Assembly (NCBI GenBank): GCA_016793525.1
Contig: JAEUJT010000259.1
Span: 1 to 5,064, forward strand
Direction: 5' to 3'
Length of the DNA: 5,064 bases
Origin: Archangium sp.
GTDB lineage: Bacteria; Myxococcota; Myxococcia; Myxococcales; Myxococcaceae
Part shown: piece after piece, positions 1 through 5,064 of the stretch
Layout: each line of letters opens with the position of its first letter
Numbering within the stretch: the stretch's first letter is position 1
Position numbers and translations under genes: made by a program
Notes under the pieces: generated by a model
The model's database searches: none
What the model was told of the DNA's origin: nothing
The model's input: the letters and a program-made list of their open reading frames with translations, nothing else

Positions 1-2150
1 ATGCCGTCGTCGCCGATGGTGTCTTCCATCTCGAAGCGAGCCTCGAGCGCCTCGGCGATGTCGTCGAAGTCTTGGTCTCGCAGCGCCTCGGCTTCCGGAG
101 CGACCGGGTCGAACGGCATCGCGTCGCCACCCGACGGAGCACCCGGCACCTCGACCAGCAGGTCGGCCTGCAGCGCCTCGGCCCGCTGCGCGAAGACGGC
201 GGCGCGTTCTTCATCGCCCAGCCCTTCACGCACCAATCGCGCGAGGCGGCGGTACACCAACATCTTCTGCAAGGGCTCCACGGTGGCCGTGGCGGCGAAC
301 TCCAGCACCCACACCGCTTCGTCGAGCGTGCGCCGTTGAATGAGCCGGTCGGCCAACATCAGCCACGCGGCGGCGTTGGAGGGCGCTCGGCGAACGAGCT
401 CTCGCAGCTCGGCCAGCGCTTCGTCGGCGCGTGAGGTGGCCTCGAGCACCGCCACCAGCTCGAGCCGGAGCTCGTCGACAGAAGGGGTTCGCTCGAGCTG
501 CGCGCGCACCAGCGCTTCGAGCGTGGCCCAGTCATTCGTTTCGCGGGCCAACGCGCGGAGCCGACGAGACGCCTCCTCGTCGTCGGGCTGTGACTCGAGC
601 ACTCCCCGCCACGCCTCACTCGACAACGTCGCATCGCGGAGTGCCCCATCGGCCAACCGCCCGAGCCGGCGCATGGCCTCGCTCCGCTGAGGGCCCACCG
701 GCGCGGCGCGCGCCACCTTCTCGAAGGCCCGAGCGGGCGCCACGTCGCCCTGCACCGCCGCGAGCTCCGCCAGGCCTGCGTGGGCCGGGAGCCACGAGGG
801 GAGCACCGTCAGCGCCCGTTTGAAGTCGGCTCGCGCCGCCGCGTAGGCGCCCTCCACCAACGACGCCCCGGCACGCTCGACGTAGTGCTGCGCGCGCTCC
901 TCGGACGTGCCTTCGGCGTTTTCGTCGTCGGGAATGTGCGTGGTGTGGGTAGCGTCGCTGGAGAGCGCGGCGAGCTGCGCGCGGATCTCGGCGGCTCCGA
1001 CGTGGTCGTGCAGCTGCGTGTCGAGGAGGTCGGCGAGCTTGGTGGCCCACAGCTGCTGCTCGCGCACGTTCTCCGAGCGGGTCCAGGCGTCGCGGTAGGC
1101 CAGCGCCAATTCGGCCCACGCGCCCCGGCTGCGGCAGTGCGTTTCGAGGCGCTGCATCGCGGCGCTACTGGGTGCTTCGTCGACCGCGGCCGCCAACACC
1201 GCCGCAACTTCTGGGGAACGCGTCGCTCCGTCGACCGCCGACGCCACCGCGAAGAGCGCGTCTTGGGCCTGGGGGCTGGTCACCGCCGGCATGGCCTCCA
1301 CCGTGGCCGCGCGCTCGGGCGACTCGGTATCGAAGACCGGAACGTCAGGGTCGGTCACGCGCCGTGACGCGGTGTCGCCGTGCGCGCCGTGGAGCTCTTT
1401 CAGCACCGCCTTCGTGCGCTCGAGCGCGCCGAGGCGTTCTCCCAACCGGGTGACGACGGAGCCAGCCAACCCGATGGCCCGAGTCGACGCGCGCGACACG
1501 TACAGGTTTCGCACCTCGAGCAGCCGCAGCAGAAATGCGCGCTCCACCGTGCCGGCGCGTTCGGCGTACTCCGCGGCCTGGGCGTAGCGGAGGGCCGCGC
1601 GCGCCGGGTTGTGCAGCCGCTCGCCCCAGACTCGGGCTCTCCGGAGTGCCGCGCGGGAGGCGGTGGCGAAGGCCCCTCGGCGCAGGGCGTCTTTCACCTC
1701 GCGCTCGAGAGAGCGGTCGAGCTCGCTCCACCGCTCGTCGCGAGCCAGCAGCGCGTTCAGCACGGCGCGGGCGCGGCGATCATCGGGCCATTCGGCCAAC
1801 GCGCGCTCCAGCGTGGCGCGGGCACCGTCGACGTCTCCGGCCTTTCGCCGCGTGCGTGCGAGCGCGCGCAGCACCGCCAACCGCGTCTCGCCGTCGAGGC
1901 CATCGAGGCGCGGCTCGAGCCAGGTCAACATCGCGCCGACGCGCTTCGCCACCACCGCCGCCCGGCCCAGCGTGGTCACCACCGGGCCGCTGAGGGCCAT
2001 GTGTTTCGCCGCGTGCTGCAGCTCAGCCCAGGCCGCCGAGCCCTGGCCGTCGCGCACCAACTTCGAGATACGGGCGCGCTGGGCGTCGAAAGCTCGCTGC
2101 GGGGCCGGCATGGGGAGCGCGAGTGTACGGTTGACGGAGGGCCTCGTCAT
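1..2150 (-). CDS. Large TPR-like alpha-helical repeat protein, N-terminal 716 codons (C-terminus beyond left edge)
   Basis: An uninterrupted minus-strand frame (codons beginning at plus positions divisible by 3) runs from 2150 through the left edge with no stop, giving about 716 residues. The translation is rich in Ala, Leu, Arg and Glu and reads as amphipathic helix pairs. TPR-like units are visible near residues 105-125 (GDVDGARATLERALAEWPDD), 425-485 (two in tandem, including ARADFKRALTVLP), 508-535 and 570-620 (ADEALAELRELVRRAPSNAA). A low-complexity linker lies near 255-295. The last visible part is acidic (DFDDIAEALEARFEMEDT). No signal peptide or membrane segment is seen, so it is probably cytoplasmic. 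TPR solenoids usually act as protein-binding scaffolds; partner and role cannot be told from sequence. An in-frame stop lies at 2154-2156, so the first usable start is ATG at 2150. ATG at 2111 would drop 13 residues and leave a larger divergent promoter region. Neither has a clear Shine-Dalgarno. Codon bias across the whole frame supports coding. The family call is moderate, the existence of the gene strong. Confidence 0.85.
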   Translation of the reverse strand, partial: MTRPSVNRTLALPMPAPQRAFDAQRARISKLVRDGQGSAAWAELQHAAKHMALSGPVVTTLGRAAVVAKRVGAMLTWLEPRLDGLDGETRLAVLRALARTRRKAGDVDGARATLERALAEWPDDRRARAVLNALLARDERWSELDRSLEREVKDALRRGAFATASRAALRRARVWGERLHNPARAALRYAQAAEYAERAGTVERAFLLRLLEVRNLYVSRASTRAIGLAGSVVTRLGERLGALERTKAVLKELHGAHGDTASRRVTDPDVPVFDTESPERAATVEAMPAVTSPQAQDALFAVASAVDGATRSPEVAAVLAAAVDEAPSSAAMQRLETHCRSRGAWAELALAYRDAWTRSENVREQQLWATKLADLLDTQLHDHVGAAEIRAQLAALSSDATHTTHIPDDENAEGTSEERAQHYVERAGASLVEGAYAAARADFKRALTVLPSWLPAHAGLAELAAVQGDVAPARAFEKVARAAPVGPQRSEAMRRLGRLADGALRDATLSSEAWRGVLESQPDDEEASRRLRALARETNDWATLEALVRAQLERTPSVDELRLELVAVLEATSRADEALAELRELVRRAPSNAAAWLMLADRLIQRRTLDEAVWVLEFAATATVEPLQKMLVYRRLARLVREGLGDEERAAVFAQRAEALQADLLVEVPGAPSGGDAMPFDPVAPEAEALRDQDFDDIAEALEARFEMEDTIGDDG

Positions 2151-2172
2151 GCGTCACGACACGCGCGAATGA
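2136..2172 (+). promoter_or_regulatory. Candidate Shine-Dalgarno plus 7-codon leader ORF coupled to the glycosyltransferase start
   Basis: A strong Shine-Dalgarno-like GGAGGG begins at 2136. Eight bases after its GGAGG core an ATG at 2149 opens a 7-codon frame (MRHDTRE) that ends in TGA at 2170-2172. That stop overlaps the ATG of the glycosyltransferase at 2169 as ATGA, the usual geometry of translational coupling by termination and re-initiation. The glycosyltransferase has no Shine-Dalgarno of its own within about 15 bases, and GGAGG is 28 bases from its ATG, too far to serve it directly. The leader ATG also lies in a CATG palindrome shared with the opposite-strand ATG of the TPR gene. The motifs and overlap are seen directly; their function is inference, since a 7-codon frame can easily arise by chance. 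Confidence 0.35.
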
Positions 2173-3176
2173 CGCCAGCCGTCAGCGTGGTGCTGCCTTG
2201 CCGCGACGCCGCCTCCACCGTCGAGCGCGCCGTGGAGAGCCTCCGCGCACAGACGTTCACCGACTTCGAGGTGCTGGCCATCGACGACCGGTCGACCGAC
2301 GGCACGGGCGACGTGCTGCGGCGGCTGGCGGAGCGAGAGCCGCGAATTCGAGTGCTGGAGACCTCCGCGGACGCGTGTGGCCTGGTGCACGCGTTGAACC
2401 TCGGGCTCGCGCACAGCCGCGCTCCAGTGCTGGCCCGAATGGATGCCGATGACGAGAGCCTCCCTCGCCGCTTCGAGGCCAGCGTGGAGGCGCTTCGGGA
2501 CCGCCGGCTCACTGGGGTGGGCACCGGCGTCGACATCTGCCGCGACGACCGCCCCCCGAGCCCAAACCTGATGCGGTACGGCGCGTGGCTCAGCTCGCTC
2601 ACCACGCCAGAAAAGCTGTTCAACGACCGCTTCGTGGAGTCTCCGCTCTGCCACCCCTCGGTGATGCTGCGCACCGAGGCCCTCCGCTCGATTGGCGGCT
2701 GGCGCGACGCGGGCGTGCCGGAGGACTGGGAGCTCTGGCTGCGGCTCCTCGAGTCGGGCCATCGCCTCACCTGCCTGCCCGAGGTGCTGCACCGCTGGTA
2801 CGACGCCGACGTTCGGCTCACGCGAACGCACCCACGCTACCGGCCAGAGGCCCACCTCACGCTCAAGGCTGACACGTTGGCCAAGCGCTTCGAGGGGACC
2901 TCCGTCTCGCTCTGGGGCGCGGGCGACATCGGCGTGGGCCTGGCGCGGGCCTTGGCAGCGCGTGGAATCTCCGTGACGCGACTCATCGATCTCAACCCGC
3001 GGAAAATCGGCCAGCGCATCCACGGCGCGCGCGTCGTGCTGCCGGAAGACCTGGGGCCTCCGGGTGGAGAACATCTCCTCTCAGCCGTCGGAGCGAAGGG
3101 CGCCCGCGCCGAGATTCGGGCGTACCTGGAGTCGCGCGGCTGGAGCGAAGGCCTGCACTTCACCTGCGTCGCATGA
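2169..3176 (+). CDS. Family 2 glycosyltransferase (GT-A fold) with C-terminal Rossmann-like domain
   Basis: This 335-residue protein probably transfers a sugar from a nucleotide-sugar donor to a lipid, glycan or protein acceptor on the cytoplasmic side. It opens with the GT2 signature strand VSVVLPCRD at 5-13 and continues with a nucleotide-binding AIDDRSTDGT at 37-46. The metal-binding DXD is in ARMDADD at 89-95. The PEDWELWLR segment at 184-192 carries the acidic ED pair (E185, D186) typical of the catalytic base region, and HRWY follows at 208-211. From about residue 243 a second domain begins, SLWGAGDIGVGLARAL with a GxGxxG loop at 250-255, then LIDLNPRKIGQRIHG at 272-286, resembling nucleotide-binding tails attached to other sugar-modifying enzymes. 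No membrane segments are seen. ATG 2169 is chosen because the GT2 fold begins four residues later; the frame stays open upstream only because it mirrors the TPR gene. The gene stands alone, so donor and acceptor cannot be named. Confidence 0.93.
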   Translation: MTPAVSVVLPCRDAASTVERAVESLRAQTFTDFEVLAIDDRSTDGTGDVLRRLAEREPRIRVLETSADACGLVHALNLGLAHSRAPVLARMDADDESLPRRFEASVEALRDRRLTGVGTGVDICRDDRPPSPNLMRYGAWLSSLTTPEKLFNDRFVESPLCHPSVMLRTEALRSIGGWRDAGVPEDWELWLRLLESGHRLTCLPEVLHRWYDADVRLTRTHPRYRPEAHLTLKADTLAKRFEGTSVSLWGAGDIGVGLARALAARGISVTRLIDLNPRKIGQRIHGARVVLPEDLGPPGGEHLLSAVGAKGARAEIRAYLESRGWSEGLHFTCVA

Positions 3177-3179
3177 CAC

Positions 3180-3209
3180 GCCGCGGCACGACGCCACGGC
3201 TTTCTCCTT
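3180..3209 (+). terminator. Possible intrinsic terminator after the glycosyltransferase gene
   Basis: Three bases after the TGA of the glycosyltransferase, GCCGCGG (3180-3186) can pair with CCACGGC (3194-3200) around a 7-base loop. Six of seven pairs are Watson-Crick, with one C-A mismatch. The pyrimidine run TTTCTCCTT (3201-3209) follows immediately. Placement and form fit a Rho-independent terminator, but the T-tract is interrupted by C and GC-rich hairpins are common in this kind of genome. If it works, the next gene needs its own promoter in the remaining 27 or so bases or relies on readthrough. Confidence 0.4.
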
Positions 3210-3236
3210 GCCCGGAACCACTCGAATTCGTTAGCG

Positions 3237-4190
3237 GTGCGCCTCATGCGCGCCCTCCCCGTTCTGGTAGCTCTCGTAGCGTCAACCGCGTTCGGCCAGA
3301 TGCTGTTCGACCAGGGCCCGCCGAAGCACCGGCTCGTGCACCGCAACACCTTCGCCGCCCGCTACAACGCGCTGGGGCTCTTCTACGACGGGCGCTTCAT
3401 GTACCGGCTGCGCCTGTTCGAGTCGGAGAGCACGCTGCTGCGCGACAACTTCATCGGCGTCGGGCTGAACCCGATGTTGAGCCCGGCCTTCGGTCGCATC
3501 GGGCCGTATGTGGAGTTCCAACCGCTGAGCGCGCTGGGCTTCTGGGCGAGCTACCTGCTGTCTCAGTACGTCGGCACGTTCAGCCTGGGGCAGTCTTTCC
3601 CCTCGGCGCGGTCCGAATATTCAGACGCGCGCATCTCCGAGTTGGCGCGGCTGCCGGCGGGTGACCCGGGCCGCAACTACCTCGCGGGCGGCACGGAGCT
3701 GCACGTGGGCATGGATTTTCAGGTGAAGTTCGACCAGTACTTGCTGCGCACGCGCACGCGCTTCATCTATTCGAGCTACGCGCTCCGCGCCGGCGACACG
3801 GTGCTCTACGACCAGACCTACGACATCACCATGCCCAACCAGGGGTGGACCGCGGCGAACGACCTCGACCTGCTGTGGCAGAGCTTGAATCTGAAGATCA
3901 TCGCGGGCCTTCGCTACTCGCTGGCCACCGCCTTCTACGACGCGCGGCACTTCCAACCCGGCGAGGAGCAGGTGAACGACAACTTCAACCACCGCCTCGG
4001 GCCCTTCCTCGCGTACACGTTCAAGATCAAAGACGGCGCGACCTGGAACTCGCCCACCGTGTTCCTGCTCATCCAGTGGTACGCGAAACACCGCTACCGC
4101 TCGGGCCAGGTGACCTCGGCAGCGCTGCCGATGATCGGCGCTGGGTTCCAGATCTCCGGCGACTTCCTCGACATCAAGAAGAAGCAGTAG
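3237..4190 (+). CDS. Exported protein, predicted outer-membrane beta-barrel, function unknown
   Basis: I do not recognise a named family. The product is 317 residues from GTG 3237 or 314 from ATG 3246; neither start has a convincing Shine-Dalgarno. Numbering from the ATG, residues 1-17 form a signal peptide: a basic start, the hydrophobic run LPVLVALVASTAF, and a likely signal peptidase I site after Gly17 (A-F-G, then Gln). No lipobox cysteine is present. The mature part has about a dozen alternating hydrophobic/polar segments rich in Tyr, Phe and Trp, for example near 35-48, 95-108, 150-162, 164-179, 214-231, 249-262, 268-284 and 292-308, separated by polar turns. This is the pattern of a monomeric outer-membrane barrel. 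A short basic tail (IKKKQ) follows the last strand, so the protein does not end in the aromatic residue common in barrel proteins. It lies 60 bp after the glycosyltransferase on the same strand and its last 17 bp overlap the convergent pseudouridine synthase gene. A secreted beta-rich periplasmic protein is the main alternative. Confidence 0.82.
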   Translation: MRLMRALPVLVALVASTAFGQMLFDQGPPKHRLVHRNTFAARYNALGLFYDGRFMYRLRLFESESTLLRDNFIGVGLNPMLSPAFGRIGPYVEFQPLSALGFWASYLLSQYVGTFSLGQSFPSARSEYSDARISELARLPAGDPGRNYLAGGTELHVGMDFQVKFDQYLLRTRTRFIYSSYALRAGDTVLYDQTYDITMPNQGWTAANDLDLLWQSLNLKIIAGLRYSLATAFYDARHFQPGEEQVNDNFNHRLGPFLAYTFKIKDGATWNSPTVFLLIQWYAKHRYRSGQVTSAALPMIGAGFQISGDFLDIKKKQ

Positions 4191-5064
4191 CGGCGCGAAT
4201 GTCGGCGGGCAGCGGCGCCTCGTAGCGCTGGCCATCGATTCGCAACTCCGCGGCGTGCAGCAAACACCTCGGCCCCGGAGGCCCCTCGTAGAGCTTGTCT
4301 CCCGCGATGGGGAACCCGAGCGCGGCCAGGTGCGCGCGGAGCTGGTGGGTGCGCCCCGTCTCGGGCTCGAGCGACACCAGCGCCCACGTGGGCCCGGAGG
4401 CCTCGCAGCTGTACGTGGTCATCGCGGGAATTCCGTTCGCCTGCTTCGACGCGCGCCAACGACCGGGGCGTGAAGGGTCTTTCGACAGCGGCCAGTCGAT
4501 GGACCCGGAGCCGATGCCGGGGGCGGTCACCGCGACGTACCGCTTCGCGACTTTGCCTTCGCGAAACTGCTCCGCCAGGTGTGAAGTCGCGTACGACGTC
4601 TTGCCGAAAAGCACGACGCCGGTGGTCTCGCGATCGAGCCGGTGCACCAGGCCCGCGCCGAAGCCGAGGTACGCCGAGACGTGGTCGACCAGGCCCTTCT
4701 CTCCGCCCGGAGTCGCCTGCGAAGGAATGCCCGCGGGCTTGTTCACCACCACCACCCGCTCGTTTTCGAAGATGACCTGAAACGCGCGCGGCGCGGAGAC
4801 CTCGCTCGCCACCTCGCGGCCCTTCTCCTCGAGCACCACCGTCACCCGCGCGCCCGGAGTCAGCGGCAGCGACCGGCGCATGCGTTTGCCATCGACGTAC
4901 ACCGCGCCCGCGGAGAGCAGCGCCTCGACCCGCTCCGGAGGCACCTCGAGCTCCCGCTCCAGCAGCGGCGCCAAGCCCTCGTCCTGCGCCACCACCATCG
5001 TTCGCCGCTTCACGTGAGCGCCCTCGTACCACGCCGCGACGTCGTGCTTGACGTCGGCGCGCGA
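4174..5064 (-). CDS. RluA-family RNA pseudouridine synthase (5' end at or beyond right edge)
   Basis: The enzyme isomerises specific uridines in rRNA or tRNA to pseudouridine in the cytoplasm. Numbering from GTG 5013 (279 residues), positions 1-65 look like an S4-type RNA-binding domain. The catalytic domain follows with VNKPAG at 90-95, the family motif HRLDRETTG at 124-132 (catalytic Asp127), KRY at 157-159, GRTHQLRAHL at 220-229, GDKLY at 238-242 and LLHA at 251-254. All expected motifs are intact and length is normal, so the protein should be active; target sites (RluA-, RluC- or RluD-like) cannot be told. The frame stays open for 17 more codons to the window edge (DVKHDVAAWYEGAH), with G or C at 16 of 17 third positions and A or T at about half of second positions. 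This favours a start beyond the edge. Against that, GAGG eight bases before GTG 5013 is a fair Shine-Dalgarno, and ATG 4998 is a third option. The stop at 4174-4176 lies inside the convergent barrel gene. Confidence 0.92.
   Translation of the reverse strand, partial: SRADVKHDVAAWYEGAHVKRRTMVVAQDEGLAPLLERELEVPPERVEALLSAGAVYVDGKRMRRSLPLTPGARVTVVLEEKGREVASEVSAPRAFQVIFENERVVVVNKPAGIPSQATPGGEKGLVDHVSAYLGFGAGLVHRLDRETTGVVLFGKTSYATSHLAEQFREGKVAKRYVAVTAPGIGSGSIDWPLSKDPSRPGRWRASKQANGIPAMTTYSCEASGPTWALVSLEPETGRTHQLRAHLAALGFPIAGDKLYEGPPGPRCLLHAAELRIDGQRYEAPLPADIRAATASS

Noticed and set aside
1..690. Plus-strand frames rich in Ser, Arg and Ala.
   Set aside because: They are low-complexity shadows of the minus-strand TPR gene, whose frame has far better codon-position composition and a sensible helical translation.
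2131..2159. TTGACG at 2131-2136 as a -35 box, with a leaderless start at 2169.
   Set aside because: The hexamer 17 bases downstream (TCACGA) is a poor -10 match, and the same bases overlap the better-supported GGAGG. A promoter is possible but not supportable.
1380..2168. Open plus-strand frame continuous with the glycosyltransferase, which would make a 598-residue protein.
   Set aside because: It is the exact codon-for-codon complement of the TPR gene, a common artefact in GC-rich DNA. Its translation has no domain features, and the GT2 fold begins right after ATG 2169.
3214..3219. GGAACC resembling an ECF sigma factor -35 element upstream of the barrel gene.
   Set aside because: No matching -10 element lies at the expected spacing, and a six-base match alone is weak.
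3223..3230. Eight-base palindrome CGAATTCG as an operator.
   Set aside because: It is too short and isolated, and without a second copy or a nearby regulator gene it is expected by chance.
4094..5032. Long minus-strand frame rich in Arg, Gly and Ala overlapping the pseudouridine synthase.
   Set aside because: It is an off-frame shadow; the other minus frame holds every RluA-family motif intact.
1..5064. Search for a defence system, mobile element, CRISPR array, tRNA or biosynthetic cluster.
   Set aside because: No repeats, transposase or integrase motifs, tRNA-like folds or cluster enzymes were seen. All but about 80 bases are accounted for by four ordinary-looking genes.

Overview
This is a GC-rich stretch (roughly two thirds G+C by eye, with G or C at nearly every third codon position). 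It carries four tightly packed protein genes and almost no intergenic DNA. Composition, the TPR-type alpha-solenoid protein, the glycosyltransferase fused to a Rossmann-like tail and the unfamiliar outer-membrane-type protein together suggest a member of the Myxococcota (Myxococcus, Corallococcus or Archangium-like). That placement is inference, because the window holds no rRNA or other phylogenetic marker.

Layout. (1) Positions 1 to about 2150, minus strand: the first 716 or so codons of a large TPR-like helical-repeat protein, whose C-terminus lies beyond the left edge. (2) 2151-2168: a very short divergent intergenic gap. On the plus strand a Shine-Dalgarno-like GGAGGG precedes a 7-codon mini-ORF whose stop overlaps the next start as ATGA. 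(3) 2169-3176, plus: a family 2 glycosyltransferase of 335 residues with a C-terminal nucleotide-binding-like domain, followed at once by a hairpin with a T-rich tail. (4) 3237-4190, plus: an exported protein with a signal peptide, predicted to be an outer-membrane beta-barrel, of unknown function. (5) 4174 to the right edge, minus: an RluA-family RNA pseudouridine synthase, convergent with gene 4 and overlapping it by 17 bp.

The genes do not form an evident operon or pathway. Strand order is minus, plus, plus, minus. The glycosyltransferase and the barrel protein are co-directional and 60 bp apart, but a possible terminator sits between them. The glycosyltransferase could act in surface polysaccharide synthesis and the barrel protein sits in the envelope, but nothing in the sequence ties them together. 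I see no tRNA, rRNA, CRISPR array, insertion sequence, integrase, toxin-antitoxin pair or defence gene. The window reads as ordinary chromosomal core or lineage-specific sequence. The points most worth checking are the translation start of the glycosyltransferase, its C-terminal fusion, the unassigned barrel protein and the overlapping convergent gene ends.
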